Position numbers and translations under genes: made by a program. A DNA stretch of 27,959 nt, taken from assembly GCA_025981625.1 (NCBI GenBank), contig JAICXF010000022.1, forward strand, positions 1 to 27,959, read 5' to 3'. The DNA comes from Sphingomonas sp. (lineage in GTDB: Bacteria > Pseudomonadota > Alphaproteobacteria > Sphingomonadales > Sphingomonadaceae). Of this stretch, positions 14,944 to 22,347 are shown piece after piece (the stretch's first letter is position 1; each line of letters opens with the position of its first letter). Under the pieces are notes generated by a model. The model had not been told where the DNA came from, made no database searches, and saw nothing but the letters and a program-made list of their open reading frames with translations.

Positions 14944-15777
14944 TCAGGCGTAGGGCGGCTTGTCGAAGCCTGCGGGACTCCTGGTGAAAATCTCGCAGCC
15001 GGTTTCGGTGATGCCGATCGAATGTTCGAACTGCGCCGACAGCGAACGGTCGCGGGTGACCGCTGTCCAGCCGTCCTCGAGCACCTTCACGTCGGCGCGG
15101 CCGAGGTTGATCATCGGCTCGACGGTGAAGATCATTCCGGGCTTGAGCTCCGGACCGGTCCCCGGACGTCCGGCGTGGACGACCTCCGGGCTGTCGTGGA
15201 AGATGCGGCCGACGCCGTGACCGCAAAAATCGCGGACGACGCTGTAGCGCTGCGACTCGGCATGACGCTGGATCGCGTTCGAAATGTCGCCGAGATGATT
15301 GCCCGGCCTTGCCTGCTCAAGCCCGAGCATCAGGCATTCGTAGGTCACATCGACCAGCTTGCGCGCCTTGAGCGGGACGTCGCCGACGAGATACATCCGG
15401 CTCGTGTCCCCGTGCCACCCGTCGAGAATGGGAGTGACATCGATGTTGACGATGTCGCCGTCCTTGAGCGTCCGCTGGTCGCTCGGGATGCCGTGGCAGA
15501 CGACATGATTGACCGAGATGCAGCAGCTCTTGTTGTAGCCGCGATAGCCGAGCGTCGCGGGCAGGCCGCCGGCGTCCAGCGTCATCTTGTAGACGATATC
15601 GTCGAGGTCCTGGGTCGAAACGCCCGGGACCACGTGCCGCGCCAGCTCGTCGAGGATCTCGGCCGCCAGCCGGCCGGCCTTGCGCATGCCTTCGAACCCC
15701 TCGGGCCCGTGCAGCTTGATGATCCCGTTCTTGGCCTCGATCCGGTCGTCGGCGGCAACGCTGATGTATTGAGTCAT
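14944..15777 (-). CDS. map: Methionine aminopeptidase, type I
   Basis: MetAP removes the initiator methionine from nascent cytoplasmic proteins when the next residue is small. All five metal ligands are present: Asp113 (NIDVT), Asp124 (HGDTSRMY), His187 (CGHGVG), Glu220 (TVEPM) and Glu251 (FEHS). His95 in VCHGIPS and the tract GYNKSCCISVNHVVCHG are as expected. Start ATG 15777 gives MTQYISVAADDRIEAKNG, 277 aa. The longer frame to 15852 reads into the intergenic repeat and is rejected. It is divergent from the CinA/MoaB-like gene, with an inverted repeat between them. The 97-nt gap to the ATPase gene holds no clear terminator. Confidence 0.96.
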   Translation of the reverse strand: MTQYISVAADDRIEAKNGIIKLHGPEGFEGMRKAGRLAAEILDELARHVVPGVSTQDLDDIVYKMTLDAGGLPATLGYRGYNKSCCISVNHVVCHGIPSDQRTLKDGDIVNIDVTPILDGWHGDTSRMYLVGDVPLKARKLVDVTYECLMLGLEQARPGNHLGDISNAIQRHAESQRYSVVRDFCGHGVGRIFHDSPEVVHAGRPGTGPELKPGMIFTVEPMINLGRADVKVLEDGWTAVTRDRSLSAQFEHSIGITETGCEIFTRSPAGFDKPPYA

Positions 15778-15854
15778 GCCGCCGATATAGGGCGATGGCG
15801 CGACAAACCCAACCGTTCCATCGGAGCTCGTTCTCGCCGAAGTTCGCCGCACAT

Positions 15855-15941
15855 CCGTTCGCCCCGAGCTCGTCGAAGGGCTGTTCTTTTCTTGCCGGTC
15901 GCGAAGTAAGGGCAGGCCTTCGACGAGCTCAGGCCGAACGG
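15855..15941. repeat. Inverted repeat (BIME-like) between map and the MoaB-like gene
   Basis: Left arm 15855-15883 (CCGTTCGCCCCGAGC then TCGTCGAAGGGCTG). Right arm 15913-15941 (CAGGCCTTCGACGAGC then TCAGGCCGAACGG). The arms are 29 nt each and complementary except for a few bases around the centre. Loop about 29 nt. From memory, variants of CGTTC(N)TGAGC(TT/TC)GTCGAAGG are very common between proteobacterial genes. The right arm ends 7 nt before the GTG start of the next gene. Confidence 0.8.
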
Positions 15942-15948
15942 AATTTGA

Positions 15949-16710
15949 GTGTCAGAAGACAGGCAATGGACCGCGGCGCTGGCGGTGATCGGGGACGAGA
16001 TCCTGTCGGGCCGAACGCAGGACAAGAACGTCTCGCAGCTCGCCCTCTGGCTGAACGAGCAGGGCATTCGCCTCACCGAGGTGCGGATCGTGCCCGACGA
16101 CACCGCGCGGATCGTCGAGGCGGTCAACGCGCTCCGGACCACCCACGACTATCTTTTCACCACCGGCGGGATCGGGCCTACGCACGACGACATCACCGTC
16201 GACGCGATCGCGGCGGCATTTGGCGTTCCCGTCATCGTGCATCCGCAAGCACGGCAGATCCTGGAAGATTATTATCGCGATCGGCCCGGCGGGCTCACCG
16301 AGGCGAGGCTCAGGATGGCGCGCGTGCCGGAAGGGGCGGAGTTGATCCCCAATTCCTCGTCGGGCGCGCCGGGCGTTAAAATGGACAACGTCTATATTCT
16401 CGCCGGCGTGCCGCAGATCGCCGCCAGCATGATCGAGAGCCTGACCGGCAAGCTCGCGGGCGGCAAACCCGTGGTTTCGGTGACGATCGGCGCCCGTGCC
16501 GCGGAAAGCGACGTCGCCGACATGCTGCGTGAGACGGAGGCGGAAAATCCAGGCGTCGCGATTGGCAGCTATCCATTCTTCAGGGACGGTCGCCACGGCG
16601 CCAATTTCGTGATCCGGTCGGAAGACGGCGAACTGGCACGGCGCACGGGCGAGACCTTGTCGTGGAGGCTTCGAGAGGCCGGCTATCAGCCGGTCCAAGG
16701 CGGTATTTAG
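15949..16710 (+). CDS. CinA/MoaB-like molybdopterin-binding domain protein
   Basis: A 253-residue protein with a MoaB/MogA-type fold at about residues 5-175: ALAVIGDEILSGRTQDKNVSQLA, then TTGGIGPTHDDITVDAIAAAFGVPV, and SSGAPGVKMDNVYILAGVP. This is the layout of the CinA N-terminal domain / competence-damage-type family. The CinA C-terminal nicotinamide-nucleotide deamidase domain is missing. Family members are described as molybdopterin-binding; some are thought to be ADP-ribose or NMN-related hydrolases. No cofactor-synthesis genes are near, so role is open. GTG 15949 is chosen because the homologous start lies there and no ATG follows in frame. No ribosome binding site is visible, as the upstream bases belong to the repeat. 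Confidence 0.87.
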   Translation: MSEDRQWTAALAVIGDEILSGRTQDKNVSQLALWLNEQGIRLTEVRIVPDDTARIVEAVNALRTTHDYLFTTGGIGPTHDDITVDAIAAAFGVPVIVHPQARQILEDYYRDRPGGLTEARLRMARVPEGAELIPNSSSGAPGVKMDNVYILAGVPQIAASMIESLTGKLAGGKPVVSVTIGARAAESDVADMLRETEAENPGVAIGSYPFFRDGRHGANFVIRSEDGELARRTGETLSWRLREAGYQPVQGGI

Positions 16711-16745
16711 GGGAGCGATCCAGTCGCCCGTCGCTGCGCTCGGGC

Positions 16746-16788
16746 GCTCCAAAGCGTCGACATGCCCTCGGCATGTCGGCTTTGGAGC
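16746..16788. repeat. Long hairpin including the 3' end of tRNA-Gly
   Basis: GCTCCAAAGC (16746-16755) pairs with GCTTTGGAGC (16779-16788) and CGACATGCC (16758-16766) with GGCATGTCG (16770-16778), leaving a 2-nt bulge and a CTC loop. The right arm contains the CCA-encoding end of the tRNA gene. There is no T-run on the minus strand, so it is not a standard terminator. It could steer 3'-end processing or be a palindromic repeat inserted at the tRNA end. Confidence 0.55.
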
Positions 16789-16856
16789 GGGTAGCGGGAA
16801 TCGAACCCGCGCGATCAGCTTGGGAAGCTGACAGGCTACCATTACATCATACCCGC
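16783..16856 (-). tRNA. tRNA-Gly, anticodon CCC
   Basis: A 74-nt gene with encoded CCA. Acceptor stem GCGGGTA pairs with TACCCGC (plus-strand bases 16850-16856 and 16787-16793), discriminator T. The anticodon arm is TCAGC-TTCCCAA-GCTGA, so positions 34-36 read CCC (plus-strand 16822-16824) and decode GGG. The T-arm is CGGG-TTCGATT-CCCG with the normal TTCGA loop. The gene lies between the MoaB-like gene and the YciI-like gene, with a hairpin at its 3' end. A 14-nt shift in either direction breaks the stems, so the boundaries are firm. Confidence 0.96.
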
Positions 16857-16906
16857 GGAGCCGCGGTTCAGTTAGGTGGCGAGCCGATTGGCGTCAACGA
16901 TTCCGC

Positions 16907-17182
16907 TCAGCCGATCTCGTCCTGGAATTCATACAAATGGTGGTCGCGGTAGAGCCCGGCGCGCATGTAGGGGCTGTTTTCGACGAAGGCCTCGGCGGCG
17001 GCGCGGTTCTCGACATCGAAGATCATCATCATCGCCGCGCGGTTTCCCGCCTCATCGCGCAAGGCGCCGACGTTGCGGATCGGTATGTACGGTTGTCCGA
17101 GAAAATCGGTGGTCTGATGCTGAACGTCTTGCGGCACCGGCTCGGCGCCGTCCTTGAGGAACCCAATCCAGACGTAGGGCAT
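16907..17182 (-). CDS. YciI-like (YCII family) protein
   Basis: A 91-residue protein with the dimeric alpha+beta-barrel character of YCII-related proteins: a beta strand start MPYVWIGFLKDGAEPVPQ, a conserved central block NVGALRDEAGNRAAMMMIFDVENRAAAEAFVENSPYMRAGLY and a C-terminal strand. YciI family members are small cytoplasmic proteins; a few are reported as chlorinated-catechol or muconolactone-related enzymes, most have no known reaction. ATG 17182 is chosen because AGGAG is a few bases upstream; the longer frame to 17248 is an extension. It stands alone, downstream on the minus strand being the tRNA. Catalytic residues cannot be named from the sequence. Confidence 0.85.
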   Translation of the reverse strand: MPYVWIGFLKDGAEPVPQDVQHQTTDFLGQPYIPIRNVGALRDEAGNRAAMMMIFDVENRAAAEAFVENSPYMRAGLYRDHHLYEFQDEIG

Positions 17183-17286
17183 TGGCGGTTCTCCTGCGCT
17201 GCCCTCCTCAAGCTCCGTTGGCCAGCCGGTGCAACATGAAATCTTCAAAAAAACGGAACGCAGCCGCGGATTAGGCGTTGCTTAAT

Positions 17287-17300
17287 ATAAGCAGGCTTAT
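17287..17300. promoter_or_regulatory. Palindrome ATAAGC-AG-GCTTAT at the marR promoter (operator candidate)
   Basis: A perfect 14-bp inverted repeat 14 nt upstream of the marR start. A -35-like TTGCTT (17277-17282) and a -10-like TATTAT (17299-17304, spacing 16) flank or overlap it, so binding there would block RNA polymerase. The half-site TAAGC and short spacing suit a MarR-family dimer. Confidence 0.6.
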
Positions 17301-17314
17301 TATCTCGGTTGCCG

Positions 17315-17758
17315 ATGGAAACCCTTCCCTTCGAGATTGGCGAAACCGCGCACGCCTTGCGCAAGGCCTTCGACCGCCGGGCGGTCGGGCTGGGGGTTAC
17401 ACGCGCGCAGTGGAAGGTGCTGTTCAGGGTCGAGCGCAAGCCGGGCCTGAGGCAAATCGAACTCGCCGACATGCTCGACATCGAGCCGATCACGCTGTCG
17501 CGGATCGTCGACCGTCTCGAGGAGGGCGGGCTCGTCGAGCGAGTGGCCGATCCGGCGGACCGGCGCGCGTGGCGGCTTCACATCACCGCACGGGCACAGC
17601 CGCTCATCGAGAAACTGCGCTCGGTCGCCCACGAGATGACGACTGAGGCGTTTGCTGGAATTGACCCGAAAGACATTGAAATTGCGCGGCAAGTGCTGGG
17701 ACGCGTGCGTGAAAATGCGTGCCGGGCCGCCCCGCTGAACAGGGCTTTGAATCAATGA
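17315..17758 (+). CDS. MarR family transcriptional regulator
   Basis: A 147-residue winged-helix regulator. The DNA-binding part is about residues 45-105: LRQIELADMLDIEPITLSRIVDRLEEGGLVERVADPADRRAWRLHIT, with the wing DPADRRAW typical of MarR proteins. MarR dimers usually repress efflux genes and release DNA on binding small aromatic ligands. ATG 17315 is preferred over TTG 17309. The promoter elements would start RNA near 17311, so the mRNA may be almost leaderless; no Shine-Dalgarno is seen. Its stop overlaps the emrA start (ATGA). With the emrAB-like pair behind it, local autoregulation is likely. Confidence 0.93.
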   Translation: METLPFEIGETAHALRKAFDRRAVGLGVTRAQWKVLFRVERKPGLRQIELADMLDIEPITLSRIVDRLEEGGLVERVADPADRRAWRLHITARAQPLIEKLRSVAHEMTTEAFAGIDPKDIEIARQVLGRVRENACRAAPLNRALNQ

Positions 17759-18831
17759 ATAAAATGCAGACCGAACCGATGGCGCCGGGGGAAACGGAGG
17801 AAACTCCGAAGCGGAAGCGCGCGCGCAAGGAAGGCGGCCGCAACTGGATCAAGACGGTCGTGATGCTGATCGTTCCCGCGATCCTGATCGTCGGTGGCGT
17901 CTATTATTACATGACCAGCGGCGGCAGCGTGTCGACCGACGACGCGCAGGTGAAGCAGGACATCGTCTCGGTCAGCGCGCAGGTTACAGGACCGATCCAG
18001 CAGGCGTTTGTCCGCAATGGGCAGGACGTCAAAAAGGGTGACATCCTGTTCAAGATCGATCCGGCGCCGTTCCAGGTGGCGCTGGAGAACGCGCAGGCGC
18101 AGCTCGCTCAGGCGGAGCTTCAGACCAGTCAGTTACGGACGCAGGCGGCCGGCACGGGTGCCGATATCACGGGTTCCGAGGCCAATCTGAGGATCAAGCA
18201 GAATGCCTTTGCGCGGCAGGCGCAGCTGATGAAGCAGGGCTTCACCACCCGCGCCGACTACGACACTGCATTCAACGACGTGAAGACCGCCGAGCAGCAG
18301 CTCGAGGACGCGAAGGCGCGCGCCGCCAACGCGCATGCTGCGATCGCTCCAGGACAGCAGCCGCAGATTGCGGCGGCGCAGGCCGCGGTTGACAAGGCCA
18401 AGCTCGATCTTGCGCGCACCACGGTGCGTGCGCCGATGGACGGTACGGTCGAGAACGCCGACAAGCTGCTCGTCGGCCAGATGGCCGCCGAGGGCATCGG
18501 CATGATGTCGCTCGTGCACAGCAGGACCGCGTGGGTAGAGGCGAACTTCAAGGAGAAGGACGTCGGACGCATGGTCCCTGGCCAGCGCGCGGAGATTACG
18601 GTCGATGCCTATCCAGGGCAGAAATTCCCGGCCCATGTGCAGAGCATCGGCGCCGGGACCGGCAGCGAGTTCTCCCTCCTCCCGGCGCAGAACGCCAACG
18701 GCAACTGGGTCAAAGTCACCCAGCGCGTGCCGGTGCGGATCGCCTTCAACGGCACGCCCGCCAAGCCGATGATCGCCGGCCTGTCGGTGACCGCGACCGT
18801 CTACTTCGACGATAACAACAAGAAGAAGTAG
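17755..18831 (+). CDS. emrA: HlyD-family periplasmic adaptor of MFS efflux pump (EmrA-like)
   Basis: A 358-residue membrane-fusion protein. After a basic cytoplasmic tail (KRKRARKEGGRNWIK) comes one membrane anchor (about residues 36-55, VVMLIVPAILIVGGVYYYM). Then follow the first half of a lipoyl-like domain (STDDAQVKQDIVSVSAQVTG), a helical hairpin rich in Gln/Ala and the second lipoyl half (TVRAPMDGTVENADKLLVGQ). The C-terminal beta barrel follows. It links the inner-membrane EmrB to an outer-membrane channel. ATG 17755 overlaps the marR stop; the frame is open upstream inside marR, which I reject. No TolC-type gene is next to it, so an outer channel from elsewhere is needed. Confidence 0.92.
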   Translation: MNKMQTEPMAPGETEETPKRKRARKEGGRNWIKTVVMLIVPAILIVGGVYYYMTSGGSVSTDDAQVKQDIVSVSAQVTGPIQQAFVRNGQDVKKGDILFKIDPAPFQVALENAQAQLAQAELQTSQLRTQAAGTGADITGSEANLRIKQNAFARQAQLMKQGFTTRADYDTAFNDVKTAEQQLEDAKARAANAHAAIAPGQQPQIAAAQAAVDKAKLDLARTTVRAPMDGTVENADKLLVGQMAAEGIGMMSLVHSRTAWVEANFKEKDVGRMVPGQRAEITVDAYPGQKFPAHVQSIGAGTGSEFSLLPAQNANGNWVKVTQRVPVRIAFNGTPAKPMIAGLSVTATVYFDDNNKKK

Positions 18832-18843
18832 GCGAGACCCCGA

Positions 18844-20394
18844 ATGGCCGAGACCCCGGCCCACGAAGCAACCCATCCGCTGCCGACCGGGCAGCGGCTG
18901 ATTGTTACCGTCGGAATCATGGCGGCGGTGCTTCTGCAGGTGCTCGACACCACCATCGCCAACGTCGCGCTGCCGCACATGCAGGCAAGCCTGAGCGCCA
19001 CCCAGGACACGATCAACTGGGTGCTGACGAGCTACATCGTCGCTTCGGCGATCGCACTTCCGATCAGCGGCTGGCTTGCCGACAAGGTCGGACGCAAGCG
19101 GCTGATGCTGACGTCGGTCGTGGTGTTCACCGTTGCCTCGGTCTTGTGCGCCACCGCGACGTCGCTGCCCGAAATGGTGCTGTTCCGCGCGATCCAGGGG
19201 GTGGGCGGAGCGTTCATCGTTCCGCTCGCCCAGGCCACTTTGTTCGATATCAATCCGCGCGAAAAGCACGGACAGGCAATGGCGCTGTTCGGCGGCGGCG
19301 TGATGATCGGCCCGATCCTGGGTCCGGTGATCGGCGGTTGGCTGACCGACAATTACGACTGGCGCTGGGTGTTCCTGGTCAACCTTCCGGTCGGGATCTT
19401 GTGCATCCTGATCATGCTTCCGTTCATGCCCAAGTCGGGTACGCACGAGCGAAAGTTCGACATGTTCGGCTTCGCGCTCCTCGCGATCGCTCTGGGGTCG
19501 CTCCAGTTCTGTCTGGACCGCGGTGAGCAGAAGGACTGGTTCTCGAGCTGGGAGATCATCATCGAGGGCGGCCTCGCGATCGGCGCCGGATGGATGTTCC
19601 TGGTGCGGATGTTGACATCCAAGCATCCGCTGTTCGAGCGGGACATCTTCAAAGACCGCAATTTTGCCGTGAGCGTCATCTTCATGGCGGTGACCGGCGT
19701 GCTGCTGCTTGGCGGCCTCGCACTGCTGCCCCCGCTATTGCAGAACCTGTACGGCTATTCCGTCCTCCAGTCGGGCTTCCTGACTGCGCCGCGCGGTGTC
19801 GGGACCTTGTTCTCGATGCTGATCGCCGGCCGGCTCACGGGCAAAGTCGACGCCCGGCTGCTGGTCGGCACCGGCGTCGTTCTGATGGGCATCTCGCTCT
19901 ACATGATGACCGGATTTGCGATCGAGCAATCGTCGCGGCCGGTAATCATCAGCGGGGTGGTGCAGGGGCTTGGTCTCGGGCTGATCTTCGTGCCGCTGCA
20001 AACGCTCGCCTTCGAAACTCTCGCCAGCCGTTTCAGGACAACCGGGGCTGCCCTGCTCAACCTGTCGCGCAACATCGGCGGCTCGATCGGCATTTCGGTC
20101 GTCAGTACGGAGCTGGTCCGGCTGACCCAGATTTCGCACGCCGACATGGCTGCGAACATCACCCAGAACACGCTCCCGACGCTGAGTCCCCAATTGCTCG
20201 AGAACCTGGCGCCCTACGGCAATGCGGCGCTCGCCCTCATCAATGCGGAAATCACCCGGCAGGCGCTGTTCATCGCCTATCTCGACGACTTCAAGCTGAT
20301 GATGATCGTCACGTTCACGGTCCTGCCGCTGCTGTTCTTCATGAAGCGGGGCAATCAGGTCGGCGGCGGCGGCCCGCCGGTGCACATGGATTAG
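18844..20394 (+). CDS. emrB: MFS drug:H+ antiporter, DHA2 family (EmrB-like)
   Basis: A 516-residue inner-membrane transporter of the 14-helix DHA2 family. Motifs: LDTTIANVALPHM in helix 1 (motif D1), GWLADKVGRKR in the loop after helix 2 (motif A) and GPILGPVIGGWL in helix 5 (antiporter motif C). The membrane Asp in LDTTI is kept. With EmrA it should expel hydrophobic, often uncoupling or antibiotic-like compounds. The spacing to emrA is 12 nt with GGCGAGA ahead of ATG. Ends in a short Gly-rich soluble tail. Likely induced by the same ligand that releases MarR. Confidence 0.94.
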   Translation: MAETPAHEATHPLPTGQRLIVTVGIMAAVLLQVLDTTIANVALPHMQASLSATQDTINWVLTSYIVASAIALPISGWLADKVGRKRLMLTSVVVFTVASVLCATATSLPEMVLFRAIQGVGGAFIVPLAQATLFDINPREKHGQAMALFGGGVMIGPILGPVIGGWLTDNYDWRWVFLVNLPVGILCILIMLPFMPKSGTHERKFDMFGFALLAIALGSLQFCLDRGEQKDWFSSWEIIIEGGLAIGAGWMFLVRMLTSKHPLFERDIFKDRNFAVSVIFMAVTGVLLLGGLALLPPLLQNLYGYSVLQSGFLTAPRGVGTLFSMLIAGRLTGKVDARLLVGTGVVLMGISLYMMTGFAIEQSSRPVIISGVVQGLGLGLIFVPLQTLAFETLASRFRTTGAALLNLSRNIGGSIGISVVSTELVRLTQISHADMAANITQNTLPTLSPQLLENLAPYGNAALALINAEITRQALFIAYLDDFKLMMIVTFTVLPLLFFMKRGNQVGGGGPPVHMD

Positions 20395-20424
20395 GCTCTT
20401 AGACAGGCTCGAAAGGAGAACCAC

Positions 20425-21420
20425 ATGTTCCAGGTAGGCAAGCGGCGGCTCGGCCGCGATGGACCCGAAGTCTCGGCAATCGGGCTCGGCTGCATGGGCA
20501 TGAGCGAATTCTACGGCGGCGGCACCGAGCAGGAGTCGATCGCGACCATCCATCACGCGATCGATCGCGGCGTCACCTTCCTCGACACCGCCGACATGTA
20601 CGGCTGGGGCAAGAACGAGGAGCTGGTCGGCCGCGCGATCAGCGACCGCCGGGATCAGGTATTCCTCGCAACCAAGTTCGGGAACGTGCGCGGACCGAAC
20701 GGAGAATTCCTCGGCATCCGCGGCGATCCCGAATACGTCCGCTCGGCGTGCGAGGCGAGCCTGAAGCGGCTCGGTGTCGATGTCATCGACCTTTACTATC
20801 AGCACCGCGTCGACCTCAGCGTGCCCATCGAGGACACGGTCGGCGAGATGTCGCGGCTGCAGCAGGAAGGGAAGGTGCGCTACCTCGGCCTTTCCGAAGC
20901 GGCGCCGCGAACCATCCGCGCGGCTTACGCGACTTCCCCGATCGTCGCCGTCCAGACCGAGCTGTCGCTGTGGAGCCGGGACGCCGAAGCCGACGTGCTG
21001 CCGACCGTGCGTGAGCTGGGCATCGGCTACGTCGCTTATTCGCCGCTCGGCCGCGGCTTTCTCAGCGGCCGATTCCAGTCGCCGGCCGATTTCCCCGAAG
21101 ACGATTTCCGCAAGCACCATCCGCGCTTCCAGGGCGAGAATTTCGAGAAGAACATCCAGCTCGTCCACGAGGTCGAGGCGATGGCCAAACAGAAGGGCTG
21201 CACCACCGCCCAGCTCGCGCTTGCCTGGGTGCTGGCCCAGGGCGACGACATCGTGCCGATCCCCGGGACCAAGCACGTCCGCTATCTCGACGAGAATATC
21301 GGCGCGCTGGACGTGAAGCTAACCGCCGAAGAGCTGAGGCGCCTCGACGAGATCCTGCCGCCTGGAGCCGCGGCGGGCCCGCGCTACCACGCGCAGGGAA
21401 TGACGACGGTCAATCGTTAG
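20425..21420 (+). CDS. Aldo/keto reductase
   Basis: A 331-residue NADPH-dependent oxidoreductase of the AKR (TIM-barrel) fold. The catalytic tetrad is Asp54, Tyr59 (DTADMYG), Lys84 (ATKFG) and His127 (YYQHRVD). The cofactor region follows ([10 protein letters not shown], then [19 protein letters not shown]), all intact. It belongs to the group of general stress or plant-auxin-like AKRs; substrate unknown. A strong AAAGGAG lies 8 nt ahead of ATG 20425. The gene is 30 nt after emrB and could be in the same transcript, detoxifying carbonyl compounds next to an efflux pump. It ends 1 nt before the convergent membrane gene, with no visible terminator between. Confidence 0.94.
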   Translation: MFQVGKRRLGRDGPEVSAIGLGCMGMSEFYGGGTEQESIATIHHAIDRGVTFLDTADMYGWGKNEELVGRAISDRRDQVFLATKFGNVRGPNGEFLGIRGDPEYVRSACEASLKRLGVDVIDLYYQHRVDLSVPIEDTVGEMSRLQQEGKVRYLGLSEAAPRTIRAAYATSPIVAVQTELSLWSRDAEADVLPTVRELGIGYVAYSPLGRGFLSGRFQSPADFPEDDFRKHHPRFQGENFEKNIQLVHEVEAMAKQKGCTTAQLALAWVLAQGDDIVPIPGTKHVRYLDENIGALDVKLTAEELRRLDEILPPGAAAGPRYHAQGMTTVNR

Positions 21421-21421
21421 G

Positions 21422-22009
21422 TCAGGCTTCGCTCCGGCGGCCGTGCCAATGTGATCCGAGCCAGACACCCGCGAGTGAGATGATGAAGGCGAGGCTTAGT
21501 CCGACCGCCGGCGTGAACATGTAGATCGTCGCACCGCGACCGAAAAAGAGCAGTGGCGAGGTGCCGAACTTCGTCCAGAAGATCACGAGCGGGAAGAATT
21601 CGGCCAAGGGGAAGCAGATCAGCGCCGCCGCGTAGGCGAGCCGCCCAGGGCTCGCGCGACCCAGCAGGAACATGAAGGGAAGCAAATCCAGAACCCCCGA
21701 GTGGCTGAGCAGCCATTTGAGGAGCGTATGTTCCTGCAGCCACGCCTGCCGCCAGGCCCAACCTTCCGGGTAGAGCAGCAGCGTTTCCAGCACGAAGGGG
21801 CCAAGCACCACCAGGACGGCAGCACCGATCAACATGCGCTCTCGCAGAAAGCGATCCGTTGTTGCGGCCCAGAGGCAGCCGGCTGCCCACGCGATGGACG
21901 GGCTGCTTGCAGAGGCGGCTTCCGCCTCCATCGCATGGATCCATTCTGCTCGCTTAGAGCCCGCAACCCATCGAGCGACGCGAAGCAGAAAGCGGCATAC
22001 CCCTATCAT
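21422..22009 (-). CDS. PadR-coupled membrane protein, hypothetical
   Basis: A 195-residue protein with about four hydrophobic segments (roughly residues 59-78, 99-119, 121-145 and 155-182). The N-terminal part has RAEWIHAMEAEA, then SIAWAAGCLWAATTDR. This W-x3-AM-x-AE ... W-x2-GC pattern is known to me from membrane proteins encoded next to PadR regulators, function unclear. Start ATG 22009 overlaps the PadR stop (ATGA), so the two are translationally coupled; the frame open to 22132 lies inside padR. It may be a membrane sensor or target of the regulator. No enzyme motif is visible. Confidence 0.8.
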   Translation of the reverse strand: MIGVCRFLLRVARWVAGSKRAEWIHAMEAEAASASSPSIAWAAGCLWAATTDRFLRERMLIGAAVLVVLGPFVLETLLLYPEGWAWRQAWLQEHTLLKWLLSHSGVLDLLPFMFLLGRASPGRLAYAAALICFPLAEFFPLVIFWTKFGTSPLLFFGRGATIYMFTPAVGLSLAFIISLAGVWLGSHWHGRRSEA

Positions 22010-22305
22010 GTGCGCAACTCCGGTAGCGACACGTTCGAAAGGCGCTCCGCCTGGGTGAGCGCCATAAGTCCGGCGGCGGTGATTCTGTAGGCATGTCGCG
22101 GTGGCCGGCCTACCTCGCTCGGCTCGATCCAACGTGATTCCAGCAAGTCCCGATCGGCGAGACGGATGAGGATCGGGTAGAGACTGCCTGATTTCAGGCC
22201 TGTGAGCTTCGCCAGTTCGAGGCCGTAGAGCCAGTTCGCCGGACGGTTCGCCAGAGCAGCGAGAACTGCCAACGCTTGCGACGATAGTCTACGGGAGCGC
22301 GCCAC
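22006..22305 (-). CDS. PadR family transcriptional regulator
   Basis: A 99-residue, single-domain winged-helix regulator: LSSQALAVLAALANRPANWLYGLELAKLTGLKSGSLYPILIRLADRDLLESRW and the wing EVGRPPRHAYRITAAGL, the PadR signature GxLYPxLxRL-type segment being present. It lacks the long C-terminal coiled coil of larger PadR proteins, so it belongs to the short class. Start is GTG 22305; an 8+8 inverted repeat begins 6 nt upstream and is probably its own operator. It is the first gene of a two-gene unit with the membrane protein. Confidence 0.9.
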   Translation of the reverse strand: MARSRRLSSQALAVLAALANRPANWLYGLELAKLTGLKSGSLYPILIRLADRDLLESRWIEPSEVGRPPRHAYRITAAGLMALTQAERLSNVSLPELRT

Positions 22306-22310
22306 AACAA

Positions 22311-22332
22311 TAACTCTATCTATGTAGAGTTA
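22311..22332. promoter_or_regulatory. PadR operator candidate, TAACTCTA-N6-TAGAGTTA
   Basis: A perfect 8+8 inverted repeat with spacer TCTATG. It covers the promoter of the padR-like gene (start at 22305) and is AT-rich in GC-rich surroundings. Autoregulation through this site is likely. The transcription start must be within or close to it, so the padR mRNA has a very short leader. Confidence 0.7.
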
Positions 22333-22347
22333 ATTAGTCAACAGATC

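Noticed and set aside
14830..15909. 359-codon plus-strand ORF opposite map
   Set aside because: Antisense shadow; map has all five metal ligands and a proper start.
16711..16906. Attachment site or integrated element at the tRNA-Gly gene
   Set aside because: No integrase gene and no direct repeat of the tRNA end were seen in the window; the repeat at the 3' end is inverted.
18008..18020. Third copy of the TGTCCGCAATGGG motif
   Set aside because: It is inside emrA and codes for a conserved adaptor segment (FVRNGQDVKKGD), so it is probably chance.
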